DNA from: GCA-020343675 sp964462945
Lineage (GTDB): Bacteria > Planctomycetota > Phycisphaerae > Sedimentisphaerales > Anaerobacaceae
Direction: 5' to 3'
DNA: 64,000 bases
NCBI GenBank assembly: GCA_964462945.1
Contig: CAYWZW010000009.1
Span: 1-64,000 of the forward strand
The notes below the pieces were generated by a model. That model was not told where the DNA came from and did no database searches. It saw only the letters and a list, made by a program, of their open reading frames with translations. Of this stretch, positions 1 to 9,310 are shown piece by piece (position 1 is the first letter of the stretch; each line of letters begins with the position of its first letter). Position numbers and translations under genes: made by a program.

Positions 1-48
1 CTTCGTTAGTGAAAACGGCGAGCAATCTAGCCAAAACTGCATGAACGC

Positions 49-1818
49 TTACAAACCTCCACCGTGAAGATCGTGGCCAAGTAATTCAGCCGCTCCACCC
101 TTAGGAACGCTCTTTTCATATTCGATGTTCGCCAGTTCACGGAACAGCCTGAAAGATCCCTGCCGGAACTTTACGTTCTCGGCATGGTAGACCCCTCTCT
201 TCCTCTCCCAGTCATCTATGATTTTCCATCTTACGTAGCGGTTATAGACTGCCGCTCTGTTTGCCTTCAACTCTGCAGGGATTTCATTCAACTCTGTTTT
301 GTTATCAAGCTCCAGATCCGAAATCATTTTCAAAAACAGTGGGCGTTCTGGAAGCGTTTTATACTCGTGGCTATCCAGAGCTTTCCTAAGCACCTCAATA
401 CCGTCCGATTTCTCTGGGTACTTTTTAATCAAGTTCTCAGTGTACCTCTGCCACTGTCTCTCTCGCCAAGGCATGAGTTCAACAATCAGATTCGGCTTGT
501 TTTTCATGTGTTCTCCGAACACATCGAAGAAAGCATAGAACTCCATTCGACTCGTCAAGAAGTAAGTGCACGGGAGAGAATTCAACCGTTCGGCAAATTT
601 TCCCAAAGTAGTCCTATCACAAGGGACTTCATCGATTCCATCGAAGATCAAAGCTACTTTATTGTGGTTCACGAAATGCTTGAAGTATTGCAGCATCAGC
701 TCATCTTTCACAATACTACCTGGCTCCACCTCTACATACTCCTTGAAATCCTGGCATATCTCACGGGCAACGTAATCATTCCAGCTATCTGAACTCATCG
801 GTGGTAGCCCTGCAATAGGAAGGGAGATGAATACCGGACATTCGTTCGTTGAGTACGAAGAGTACTCTGCGAACAGAAATTTGGAAATAGTGGTCTTTCC
901 CATCCCGTAATAGCCAACGCAGAAAACTGGATGCTCATTCAGTTGTTCGACGACAAAAGGGATAATACATTCGTCGCTTTCCACTTTCTCCACTTTGCTG
1001 CGTTCCCTCTTTGAAGAAAAGCGGCTGATCTTGAAATCAAGGATGTCCACGAATTCCTTCTTATCGATCGCATAGGGCCACTCCTCGCTTTCAAAAGAAC
1101 GGCATTTCCCCTCATGGTATCTGCCGTACAAGGAAAAAGGTGATCTGAAGAAACGCTCGCAATCATAACCATAGGACCTCAGTGCGTCACTCAACATGTG
1201 GAGTGATTGAACATATCCAGTCTGAGGATTCTCCTCAAACCGTCGAACCACTACCCCCATCACCTCGCCCAATTGGGGGTGCAATACGGGCGATCCGCTG
1301 TACCCATGCCATACTGTGTCTTTCCCCTCGAACCTCCAGAGACCGCTTTTCTCCTCATATTCGGTGAGCGTAACTGTCCTAAAATGTGGATATTCCGTGT
1401 TGTCGGGCGTCTCGCAATTGAATCCACTAAAAGAGACCTCAACCAACTCCGGAAGGTCTGCATTCATATCAAGAGTTAAGACTGGCAGATGGCCTACTTG
1501 CAAGCTCTTATTAGGGATGATAAGCTGAAAGATTGCCAAATCGGTGGTTAGTTCGGCGTTCTTCTGAGCGTCGTAGAATCCGCTAGCCACCAGTGGCTGT
1601 ATGTACTGTATTCCACAGAAATCGCCTTTCCATTTGCAGCGAATGCAGTCCTTCGGACTGTCGCGTCTACCGACGACACCCTTGATCACATGGTAGGACG
1701 TGATGAAATGTCCAAATTCATTCACTATGAATCCAGTGCCCAGCGGTCGGCCATTTTGCCCCATGTCGCATATCAACACCAATTTGTCTCTGATATCGCT
1801 ATGCCGCATAATCCTCAC
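49..1818 (-). CDS. Trypsin-like protease fused to NACHT NTPase (candidate defence protein)
   Basis: The 589-residue product has an N-terminal chymotrypsin-fold protease with a full apparent triad: His43 in SYHVIKG, Asp93 in TTDLAIF and Ser174 in GYSGSP. A NACHT-type STAND NTPase follows, with Walker A at 302-310 (GYYGMGKTT, Lys308) and Walker B at 390-397 (LIFDGIDE), then a sensor-like TSR. There is no signal peptide, so it should act in the cytoplasm. In this class, NTP-driven oligomerisation on sensing a trigger is thought to activate the fused effector, here proteolysis; that role is inference. The start is ambiguous: GTG at 1818 or ATG at 1809, and it overlaps the upstream small gene, suggesting translational coupling. 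The protein ends soon after the NACHT helical region with no obvious C-terminal sensor repeats, which is short for the class. A frameshift near the window edge cannot be excluded. Confidence 0.8.
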   Translation of the reverse strand: MRIMRHSDIRDKLVLICDMGQNGRPLGTGFIVNEFGHFITSYHVIKGVVGRRDSPKDCIRCKWKGDFCGIQYIQPLVASGFYDAQKNAELTTDLAIFQLIIPNKSLQVGHLPVLTLDMNADLPELVEVSFSGFNCETPDNTEYPHFRTVTLTEYEEKSGLWRFEGKDTVWHGYSGSPVLHPQLGEVMGVVVRRFEENPQTGYVQSLHMLSDALRSYGYDCERFFRSPFSLYGRYHEGKCRSFESEEWPYAIDKKEFVDILDFKISRFSSKRERSKVEKVESDECIIPFVVEQLNEHPVFCVGYYGMGKTTISKFLFAEYSSYSTNECPVFISLPIAGLPPMSSDSWNDYVAREICQDFKEYVEVEPGSIVKDELMLQYFKHFVNHNKVALIFDGIDEVPCDRTTLGKFAERLNSLPCTYFLTSRMEFYAFFDVFGEHMKNKPNLIVELMPWRERQWQRYTENLIKKYPEKSDGIEVLRKALDSHEYKTLPERPLFLKMISDLELDNKTELNEIPAELKANRAAVYNRYVRWKIIDDWERKRGVYHAENVKFRQGSFRLFRELANIEYEKSVPKGGAAELLGHDLHGGGL

Positions 1819-2152
1819 AGAGTCTCTCTATCCCGTAAAGGAACAGAAGTGTCGCAGTCCGCTTGACTGCCCCTACATACGGCTGCTGCTCAATCATATC
1901 CATAATCTCCAACACCGTGTCGATTTGCGTCGCAGTAGCTTGAATTCTATCGGCGTTTGGACAGACAGCCTTTCGCAGTTGCGAAATGTGAGCATCCACC
2001 CAGTCGTCAAATGCCTTCTTCCAGTCAGCTAATGCGCCAACCTCTTCCCCGAACTCTATACCAGTTTCATACTGTGCCTGCTCAAGATACCACTCTCTGT
2101 ACAACGTCTCAGGATCTTTCAAGTAGGCACGTATCTGTTCTCTAACATCCAT
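1799..2152 (-). CDS. Small companion protein of the protease-NACHT gene
   Basis: I do not recognise a family in this 117-residue, acidic, probably all-helical protein, which has no signal peptide or membrane segment. The frame stays open upstream to 2269, but the ATG at 2152 is chosen because an AAGGAG box lies about 7 bases before it. Its 3' end overlaps the start of the protease-NACHT gene, so the two are probably translated together. By position it could be an adaptor, an inhibitor of the protease, or a target recognised by the partner. No catalytic motif is visible, and the function is unknown. Confidence 0.65.
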   Translation of the reverse strand: MDVREQIRAYLKDPETLYREWYLEQAQYETGIEFGEEVGALADWKKAFDDWVDAHISQLRKAVCPNADRIQATATQIDTVLEIMDMIEQQPYVGAVKRTATLLFLYGIERLCEDYAA

Positions 2153-2326
2153 AAATCTCTCCTTCAAGTAAAAACATCGCATCAACACGATCCCAATTCT
2201 ACCATCTGCTGCCGATAGACCAAACGTTTTCAGAATATCTGCTTGAGGTACTTTTTTACCGGATATCATCTTCTTATGCTACTCTTTTCCTCAGAAGACA
2301 TCCAATCTTGAGACCTCCAGAAAGCT

Positions 2327-2506
2327 GTCTGCTACAGCACGTGCAGCATTCAGAAGGCCGAGAATACCGAGCTTGTGATAGACTTCCTGAAGGAGAACCC
2401 CACCTTCGAGCTTGAATCCGAAGAGCTGACCCTGCCGTCAGCCGGGGCTTTTGACCACGACGGCGCCTACGCGGCGATTCTCGTCAAGCGCAAAACTGAG
2501 GACTAA
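2327..2506 (+). pseudogene. rsmB: 3' remnant of 16S rRNA m5C methyltransferase gene
   Basis: The plus-strand frame ending in TAA at 2504-2506 encodes a typical RsmB/Fmu C-terminus. It has a YSTCSI motif, which in this family carries the catalytic cysteine, followed by an EN pair, a FELESEEL-like stretch, then D-H-D-G-A-Y and a basic tail. Everything upstream is missing: the frame meets a TGA at 2309 and the homology fades there. About 55 residues remain of a protein usually over 400 residues long. The break lies right beside the minus-strand protease-NACHT module, so arrival of that module or a rearrangement probably beheaded rsmB. Confidence 0.8.
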
Positions 2507-2586
2507 TCCCACTTTGGGCCTTCGGCATCGATCTCGGCGTGCAGTCACCCTCCCGCATCGCCACGAACAAGAAAGTAAAAAGAAAA

Positions 2587-2629
2587 AACCTTACTTTTGC
2601 GTGTACAAGCTGTTATAGTAAAGTAGGTT
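2587..2629 (+). promoter_or_regulatory. AT-rich leader with imperfect dyad and a -10-like box before dxs
   Basis: AACCTTACTTT at 2587-2597 pairs with AAAGTAGGTT at 2620-2629 with one bulged base. Between the arms, TATAGT at 2614-2619 resembles a -10 box, but no good -35 sits 16-18 bases upstream. It could be the dxs promoter, an operator dyad or a weak hairpin. The assignment is tentative. Confidence 0.3.
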
Positions 2630-2719
2630 AAGGTTTTCTGCAAAAAGCTGAAGATTTACCGATGACTACCTGCACACTGGGTCCGATTTATCGGTAGTAA
2701 GCAGTTGAAAGAGTCGTTC

Positions 2720-4645
2720 ATGAGCAAGTTTCTGGAGCAGATCAATAGTCCGGCGGATGTTAAGAGGCTGTCGGTCCCCGAGCTGAAGGTCCTGGCGGAG
2801 GAGATACGCCAGTTCATTCTTGCCTCGGTGAGCAAGAGCGGCGGGCATCTGGCAAGCAACCTCGGGGTGGTGGAATTGACGCTGGCCCTGCATTGCGTCT
2901 TCGACTTCCAGAAAGACAAGCTGCTGTGGGACGTCGGGCACCAGTGCTACACGCACAAGATCGTCACCGGCAGAAGAGATAAGTTTGAGCTTCTTCGCCA
3001 TCTTGGCGGGATAAGCGGCTTTCCCAACCCGGCGGAAAGCCCGTACGACCAGTTTGCCGTCGGTCACGCCGGAACGTCGATTGCGACGGCCATTGGAGTG
3101 GCGCTCGGCGAACAGTTGAGAACCAAGGGCCAGGAAAGCCGTGCGCCGCACGTCGTCCATGACGGCAACAAGATCGTCGTGGTAATCGGCGATGCCAGTA
3201 TTGTTAACGGCACGTCTTTTGAGGCGCTTAACAATCTCGGGCTGGTCAAGAGGCAACTGCTTATCGTGCTCAACGATAACTCGATGGCAATCGATGCCAC
3301 TGTCGGGGCGGTGGCCAAGTATCTGTCCAGGGTGCGACTGAGCCATACGTATGAGGGCCTGCGAAAGACGACCAAGAACATCCTCGAACACATGCCGGTT
3401 ATCGGCAGGAGCGTTGAGGAGACGATTGAGAGGATCAAGAAAAGCATCCGAATGGCTCTGCCGGCCAGCCAGATGTTTGAGAGCCTGAATATTCCTTATT
3501 TTGGCCCCGTCGATGGCCACGATGTCGGCTCGCTCATAGATTTGTTCGAGGCTCTGGGCGGGTTGAACCATCCGGCGATCTTGCACGTTTACACGAAGAA
3601 GGGCAAAGGTTTTCGTCCGGCGGACCAGGGGCCGGCGAAATTTCATTCGACCGGCCCGTTCAAAATCAACGGAGAAACGGTTGAATCGGACGCGGCGCCG
3701 AGTCGGCGAAGTTTCACCGCGGCATTCGGCGAACACCTGACAGAATTGGCCCGGAAGGACGAGAAAATTGTTGCCATAACCTCGGCGATGTGCGACGGCA
3801 CGGGGCTGGTCAAGTTCCGCGAGGAGTTTACCGACCGTTTCTACGACGTGGGCATTGCCGAGAGCGCCGCCGTCGATATAGCCGCCGGCCTGGCCAGAGA
3901 CGGGCTGAAGCCCGTGGTCTGCATCTATTCGACCTTCCTGCAGCGCGGTTTCGACCAGGTCTTTCAGGAGGTGGCATTGCAGAATCTGCCGGTCGTTTTC
4001 TGTATCGACAGGGCCGGCGTTGTCGGAGCGGACGGAGCTACGCATCATGGGCTGATGGACGTAGGCTTCTTGCGGATGATGCCGAACATGGTGCTGACGG
4101 CTCCGGCCAATGATATCGAAATGAAGCTGGCTCTCGAATTTGCTCTGAATGAGAACAAGCCGGTCGTCATAAGGTATCCGAAAGACGTCGTTCCGGGGCA
4201 GGAGTTCGTCAGGGCCGCTTGTGCCAAACCGTTCGAATTGGGCAAAAGTGTGACCGTCACGCAGGCAAGACGTTCTGCCGCCGCGATTGTCAGTTATGGC
4301 AGCGTCCTGACAGAGGCATTAAAGGCGGCGGCCCTTTTGGCTAAGGACCGGATTGTGGTGGACGTGGTCAACGGTCGGTTTGCTGCTCCCGTTGACGAAA
4401 AGATAGTCGCCCTGGTAAAGCGGGGCAAAGGCATCGTGACGGTTGAGGACCACGCCGTCGCCTGCGGGTTCGGCTCGGCCGTGCTCGAAGCGGCCGCTGC
4501 CGAAGGCTGTTCGCTGAAGGCTATACGCGTGCTCGGCGCCCCGCGGAGATTCATAGGACATAATTCACGGGATGCCCAGCTCATGGAAGCAGGCGTAGAT
4601 GCCGATAACATCGCGCAGACCGTAAGGAAAATGTTGAAAGCGTAG
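2720..4645 (+). CDS. dxs: 1-deoxy-D-xylulose-5-phosphate synthase
   Basis: This thiamine-diphosphate enzyme condenses pyruvate and glyceraldehyde 3-phosphate into DXP, the first step of the MEP isoprenoid pathway. Visible marks are the N-terminal SGGHLASNLG, the DVGHQ motif, the cofactor motif with its LNDN end, and the transketolase-type DGATHHGLMD signature in the pyrimidine domain. The 641-residue length is normal. The usual GDG of the cofactor motif reads GDA here (about residues 157-159), and the segment after it is also atypical. ATG at 2720 is chosen over an in-frame TTG at 2705 because AAAGAG lies 6 bases upstream. nadK starts 5 bases after the stop, so the two are probably one transcript. 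Confidence 0.93.
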   Translation: MSKFLEQINSPADVKRLSVPELKVLAEEIRQFILASVSKSGGHLASNLGVVELTLALHCVFDFQKDKLLWDVGHQCYTHKIVTGRRDKFELLRHLGGISGFPNPAESPYDQFAVGHAGTSIATAIGVALGEQLRTKGQESRAPHVVHDGNKIVVVIGDASIVNGTSFEALNNLGLVKRQLLIVLNDNSMAIDATVGAVAKYLSRVRLSHTYEGLRKTTKNILEHMPVIGRSVEETIERIKKSIRMALPASQMFESLNIPYFGPVDGHDVGSLIDLFEALGGLNHPAILHVYTKKGKGFRPADQGPAKFHSTGPFKINGETVESDAAPSRRSFTAAFGEHLTELARKDEKIVAITSAMCDGTGLVKFREEFTDRFYDVGIAESAAVDIAAGLARDGLKPVVCIYSTFLQRGFDQVFQEVALQNLPVVFCIDRAGVVGADGATHHGLMDVGFLRMMPNMVLTAPANDIEMKLALEFALNENKPVVIRYPKDVVPGQEFVRAACAKPFELGKSVTVTQARRSAAAIVSYGSVLTEALKAAALLAKDRIVVDVVNGRFAAPVDEKIVALVKRGKGIVTVEDHAVACGFGSAVLEAAAAEGCSLKAIRVLGAPRRFIGHNSRDAQLMEAGVDADNIAQTVRKMLKA

Positions 4646-4650
4646 TTGTT

Positions 4651-5571
4651 ATGCGAAACACCAAATCGATCCCCAAACTGGTAATCTTCGGCGACCCGCA
4701 GAAACAGGGTGTGAGTGAGGCAATCGACGAATTCGTCGGTTTTGCCAGGGGCAAGGCTAAAATAATCGCCAGCTACAGCATTGAGGATTTAATGCAGGCC
4801 GGTACGGCTGCCAAAACGCCCGGCAAGGCAAAGGTCCTGAAAGAATGTGATTTTGCGATTGTTTTCGGGGGTGACGGGAGCATCATCTCGACGGCCAGGA
4901 GTGTAAGTCAGGCGTCCGTTCCGGTGATCGGCGTAAACGTGGGCAAACTTGGTTTCTTAGCCGAATTCAGCGTCAGTGAGCTGAAGGATTTCTTCCCCTG
5001 CCTGGCCAAAGGTGCCGTCCCCATAGACAGACGCATGATGCTCAATTGCAGGGTTTTCGGTGCCGCGAAAAGAAAAAGCCGAGCCGAGAAATTCTGCTCA
5101 GCCGCCATCAACGACATTTTCGTTACGGCGGGGCCGCCTTTCAGGACGGTCGAGCTTAGGATACTCGTGGACGGTCAGCCGTTGGCCGGCTGCGTCAGCG
5201 ACGGACTGATTATTTCCACGCCGACCGGCTCAACGGCCTATAATCTCTCGGCGGGCGGGCCTATTGTCTCGCCCAAGGTGGAAGCGATGGTCATCACGCC
5301 GATCTGTCCTCACTCGCTGAGCTTCAGGCCAATCGTGATAAACGCAGACAGCACGGTGGAGGTTTTCGGCGTAAGGGTCAATGAAGGAACGACGGTTTCC
5401 ATCGACGGCCAGATTTCGCTGAGGCTCTCGATTGATGATGTCGTGAGAGTTGAAAGGGAAAAGAGCGATTTCTTGATTGTGAATAACCCGCTTCGAAGCC
5501 AATGGGACACGTTAGCGACTAAACTTAGCTGGGCCGAAAAGCCGAAATACAAGGAATACCAGGACGTTTAG
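4651..5571 (+). CDS. nadK: NAD kinase (polyphosphate/ATP)
   Basis: The enzyme phosphorylates NAD to NADP in the cytosol. The 306-residue protein shows the GGDG motif at 73-76, the NVGKLGFLAEF stretch and the TPTGSTAYNLSAGGP signature of the C-terminal beta domain, all diagnostic of the PpnK/NadK family. It follows dxs by 5 bases with only a weak ribosome-binding site, so translation is probably coupled to dxs. NADPH supply for the MEP pathway reductases makes the pairing sensible, though that link is inference. Confidence 0.93.
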   Translation: MRNTKSIPKLVIFGDPQKQGVSEAIDEFVGFARGKAKIIASYSIEDLMQAGTAAKTPGKAKVLKECDFAIVFGGDGSIISTARSVSQASVPVIGVNVGKLGFLAEFSVSELKDFFPCLAKGAVPIDRRMMLNCRVFGAAKRKSRAEKFCSAAINDIFVTAGPPFRTVELRILVDGQPLAGCVSDGLIISTPTGSTAYNLSAGGPIVSPKVEAMVITPICPHSLSFRPIVINADSTVEVFGVRVNEGTTVSIDGQISLRLSIDDVVRVEREKSDFLIVNNPLRSQWDTLATKLSWAEKPKYKEYQDV

Positions 5572-5600
5572 GCAAAATAGGAAACGGCCGATAAGTAAAA

Positions 5601-7712
5601 ATGGCAAATCGTGGAATATTGGGTATTATGCAGACTTGGCTGTTCATGCTCGCGGCGGCGTTTTTTGTTGCGTTTTGTTCGGCGGCAAGCTGGCCGGTGG
5701 AGAACCCTGGAATAAGGAGTCCCCTTGGCCCCAGCACCGTGCCTCAAAGCAGTATCAGCAGCGGCCTGGTGAACACTCCTGACCCGATCGACACGAGCGG
5801 GAATCTTTTGATTACCGGCAACGTGCGTCGGGGCACGCACTTCCGCGGCAGCGTGCCGTATCAGTCACCGACGAGTTTCGGCTCGCCCCTGGGTTCATCA
5901 GCACTCAGCTCCTTCTTGAGGGATAGCGCCGGGCCGGAAGATATCGGCGAGTATTCCCAAAGATACGGGCCTCAGCCCTATTATTCTGCGACCGAGACGG
6001 TGACGACCATGATGCCGGGCCGGTCCGAAGTTTTCTCGCCGGCGAGCGCACGGATGGATACCCGTGTGCAGCAGGACACCCGCTCAACGGGAGCGGCCAT
6101 GTTTAGTCTGGATGTCTCGCCCGCGGAGCCGATGTCGTTCAGCCGGGGTACTGCCGCCGCAGACTTGGGCTTGCAGGGACTCGAAACTCAATACGGCCTG
6201 TTTTCAGAGTCCCGCCCATCGCCGGACGGCACGCTTTCAAGAGGCATGTCAATGAATCCGCGGGATGCAGAGCAATTGGCGCCGGGCCGGATGGGCATAC
6301 GCCGGGAAGGGGAAATGTCCGCCGTCGAACGGTTCCAGGGGCAGGTCCGGGAGGCCGCAAGCAGCACGCAGGGTTCGGCGAGGGGCCTGGGGCTGGGGTC
6401 GGAGCTTGGGGTCTTGAGCCCGGAGCAACGAGAGAATTTTTCGGCAAGAGACAGCTCGCTTCAATACCAGTATCCGGGAACGAGTATCGACAAACTCAGG
6501 CCGCAACTTGAAACACAGACGCTGGCTGAGTCTGCCGCCGAGGCAAAGCAATCTGCTGCCGCCCGCGACGGACTTTCCACGCCCGATGATTTTGGTCCCG
6601 CGAAAGCCCTGGCGTTGCAGGACAGCTCCGTTTTGCAGACGGGCGCGGGTGAAAAGCTGTTGTCTGCCGAATATGGCGATTTGGCGACACGCCAGATCGC
6701 AAGCGCCGAGCAAAGTGCAGGATACACCTCCGCTTCGGCAAGCGCCGCCTCTTCCCAAGATGCGTCCAGGGAGGAACAACGTGACATTCTGCGGCAAATA
6801 AAACGAGAGCTTGAGGATATGACCAGGTCCGTCGAGGCCAGCTTGCAGAGGATGCCGGGTAACGCGGGTCAGGCCGGAAGCATCGGATCGGTCACGAAGC
6901 CGGAAGCGATACGTTTGGGGGGCCAGGATTATGCGTCTAACCTGCTCGAAGCAAGCAGCCAGAAACAGGTTGCTTCAGGCGGCGCGTCGGGCCTCTACGA
7001 ATCTCAGAGAGTTGCCTCCGGTTTCGTCGGCGATGGGCCGATCCCTGCAGCGGCAGCCGAAGAGCCTGGCCGAGCCGGCGGCCCCAAAGATGGCGGCCGC
7101 GTGGAATTTCCCGGGACGGCAAGCCCGGCGGGCCCTCAAAACAAGGCTTCGATCCTGGATGGATTCAAACACATGTCACAGGCCGGAAAATCCAGCGAAG
7201 CGAAGCGCATCATGGGGCCGCACACAAGTCTCGAATCTCTCTCGGGCACCAAATTCAACGAGCACATTTTGGCCGCCGAGGAGCATCTGCGTGCCGGCCG
7301 GTACTATCGTGCCGCGGACTCTTTCGCTTTGGCGCTGGTCTATAAGCCGGATGATCCCCTGGCCCTCGCGGGCAGGGGCCATGCGCTCTTTGCCGCCGGC
7401 GAATATATCAGCAGCGCCCTGTTCCTTTCCAGAGCGCTGGCGATTTATCCGGAATATGCGCAGGCGGGCGTGGACCTTGCAGCCCTGCTGGGCGGCGAGG
7501 ACAAGATTGCCGGCAGACTGGCGGAGATCGAACAGTGGTACGCCAGAAGCGGTTCGAGCCAGTTGCAGTTCCTCCTGAGCTATGTGTATTTCCGCACAGG
7601 CAGGCTCACCCAGGCCAAGCGAGCCATCGACACAGCTTATGAAAAGATGCCGCAGTCGCCGGCCGTGCACGCGATGAAAGCAGCGATTGACCGGGCGACG
7701 GCGAGACCGTGA
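5601..7712 (+). CDS. Secreted low-complexity protein with C-terminal TPR repeats
   Basis: The 703-residue protein has an N-terminal hydrophobic signal sequence (about residues 8-29, ending FCSAAS). A long Ser/Ala/Gly/Gln-rich, probably disordered segment runs to about residue 540, then three tetratricopeptide-like units at about 555-690 containing FALALVYKPDDPLALAGRGH and similar. It is probably exported to the periplasm or surface, with the TPR domain binding another protein. An alternative start at the tenth codon (ATG at 5628) would give a shorter signal peptide. It follows nadK by 29 bases and converges on dnaA with 12 bases between stops. No specific function is recognised. Confidence 0.7.
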   Translation: MANRGILGIMQTWLFMLAAAFFVAFCSAASWPVENPGIRSPLGPSTVPQSSISSGLVNTPDPIDTSGNLLITGNVRRGTHFRGSVPYQSPTSFGSPLGSSALSSFLRDSAGPEDIGEYSQRYGPQPYYSATETVTTMMPGRSEVFSPASARMDTRVQQDTRSTGAAMFSLDVSPAEPMSFSRGTAAADLGLQGLETQYGLFSESRPSPDGTLSRGMSMNPRDAEQLAPGRMGIRREGEMSAVERFQGQVREAASSTQGSARGLGLGSELGVLSPEQRENFSARDSSLQYQYPGTSIDKLRPQLETQTLAESAAEAKQSAAARDGLSTPDDFGPAKALALQDSSVLQTGAGEKLLSAEYGDLATRQIASAEQSAGYTSASASAASSQDASREEQRDILRQIKRELEDMTRSVEASLQRMPGNAGQAGSIGSVTKPEAIRLGGQDYASNLLEASSQKQVASGGASGLYESQRVASGFVGDGPIPAAAAEEPGRAGGPKDGGRVEFPGTASPAGPQNKASILDGFKHMSQAGKSSEAKRIMGPHTSLESLSGTKFNEHILAAEEHLRAGRYYRAADSFALALVYKPDDPLALAGRGHALFAAGEYISSALFLSRALAIYPEYAQAGVDLAALLGGEDKIAGRLAEIEQWYARSGSSQLQFLLSYVYFRTGRLTQAKRAIDTAYEKMPQSPAVHAMKAAIDRATARP

Positions 7713-7724
7713 CACAAGTGCGAC

Positions 7725-9266
7725 TCAGCGAGAGACGGTCTCTTCGAGCTGGGCCAGCACTGTTTTGGCTTTTGAGACTCTGTTGCCGGCCTCGCCCTGC
7801 CAGCGAAGCTCCGCGTTTCTCTGTATCATCTCTTCGATCTTCTTGCAGGCCAGCAGGACGGTGGCGTGATTCTTGTTGCCCATCACGCGGCCTATCTCCG
7901 AGGACGACATCTTCGTGTGTTTTCGAGTCAGATACATGCTGAAATGCCGGGCCAATGCGACGGTCCTGTCTTTCTTGGACGAGTGTATCGTCGCCGGGGT
8001 GATCCCGAAATAGCCGGCCACGGATGATTCAATATCCGATACGTGCACGATGGGGTCGCATCGCTCCAGGTGCTCGGCCAGGACCGCTTTGGCCATGGAG
8101 GGGGTGATCTTTTCGTTCTTTAGCGCCGAATAGGCAATCAGCTTCAGCAGGGCGCCTTCGAGCTCCCGGACGTTCGTGCGGAGATTCTCGGCGATGTATG
8201 CGATGACGCCGTCGGGAACCGGCGAGGTCAGAGTCCTGATGTTCGTGATGTACTGTCTGCATATCTGGCACCGCGTAGGGAAATCAGGAGTGTCAATCTT
8301 GACGACCATTCCCGAGACGAACCGGTTCACAAGTTTCTCGGACAGTTGGCCGATCATTTTCGGATGTGCATCGGACGCCAGGACGACCTGTTTGCCCGCC
8401 AGGTCGATGGTATTGAAGGTATGCAGAAATTCCTCCTGCGTCGAGGGCTTGCTGGCCAGAAAGTGAATGTCGTCGATGACCAGCAGGTCCGTTCGCCGCA
8501 TTCGCTGTCTGAAAGTCTCCAGTTTTCTTGTCTTCAGGGCCAGCACAAACTGATTGGCGAAATCCTCCGCCGACAGATAGAGCCAGTTCGTCACCGGTCG
8601 TTTCTCGAGCACGGCGTTGCATATCCCCTGAAGCAGGTGGGTCTTGCCGACGCCGTATCCTCCGTGAACGAAGAGCGGATTGAACGGGCTGGCCTGCTCG
8701 TTGACGACGACTTTGGCGGCGTTGTAGGCCAGCTCGTTTGACGAGCCGACAACAAACGTGTCCAGACTGAACTTGAGTCTCTCCCGCCCGTCCACGCCGG
8801 ATTTTTTCCTCGCCTGGTCCGCGTGGAATCGCGGCCGGTGCCGGCTCTCTGCGACTGTCGCCGCGGGGCCTTGAGAATCCAGTTGAGCACGTCCCGGATG
8901 GCCGGAAAGATCGGGATTCACGGTGAATGTCACCTTCGCGTCCGTGCCGGTGACCGACCGGACGGCCTGGCTGATTTCGTCGGCGAAGTGGTTCTCAATC
9001 CAGCTTGCGATAAAGGAGTTTGGCACGCTGACTTTCACGTACCCGTCTGACAGCGTCAACTGGGTCGAATGTTTGAACCAGATTCGAAATTTCTGCTGCC
9101 CCACTTTTTCGGCGAGCGCTTCATTGATGGCATCGACCCGGGCGTCCGTTGCATCGCTGCCGCCGGGGTGGCTGGTGCCACTTTCGCAGCGCCGTAAGGC
9201 GTCCTGTGGAGGGCCGGCTTGTCCGCGTACAAACGGGGAGCTACCATCCGTGATTGTGCTCTGCAT
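7725..9266 (-). CDS. dnaA: Chromosomal replication initiator DnaA
   Basis: DnaA binds 9-mer boxes at the origin and melts it in its ATP form. The roughly 513-residue protein has the N-terminal helicase-loading domain (KFRIWFKHST), a linker, the AAA+ core with Walker A GGYGVGKT at about 202-209 and Walker B LVIDDIHFL, and the C-terminal DNA-binding domain with the IGRVMGNKNHATVLLACKKI signature. ATG at 9266 is preferred because AGGAG lies 7 bases upstream; the in-frame ATG at 9272 sits almost on top of that site. The upstream region carries clustered DnaA boxes, consistent with an origin and with autoregulation. Confidence 0.95.
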   Translation of the reverse strand: MQSTITDGSSPFVRGQAGPPQDALRRCESGTSHPGGSDATDARVDAINEALAEKVGQQKFRIWFKHSTQLTLSDGYVKVSVPNSFIASWIENHFADEISQAVRSVTGTDAKVTFTVNPDLSGHPGRAQLDSQGPAATVAESRHRPRFHADQARKKSGVDGRERLKFSLDTFVVGSSNELAYNAAKVVVNEQASPFNPLFVHGGYGVGKTHLLQGICNAVLEKRPVTNWLYLSAEDFANQFVLALKTRKLETFRQRMRRTDLLVIDDIHFLASKPSTQEEFLHTFNTIDLAGKQVVLASDAHPKMIGQLSEKLVNRFVSGMVVKIDTPDFPTRCQICRQYITNIRTLTSPVPDGVIAYIAENLRTNVRELEGALLKLIAYSALKNEKITPSMAKAVLAEHLERCDPIVHVSDIESSVAGYFGITPATIHSSKKDRTVALARHFSMYLTRKHTKMSSSEIGRVMGNKNHATVLLACKKIEEMIQRNAELRWQGEAGNRVSKAKTVLAQLEETVSR

Positions 9267-9310
9267 CGACATACTCCTTTTTTGTCAATCGAATCTCGAT
9301 ACCTGATGCT

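Noticed and set aside
2666..4048. Long minus-strand open frame opposite dxs
   Set aside because: It is antisense to a clearly conserved gene, resembles no family and has no ribosome-binding site; high-G/C codon use of dxs explains it.
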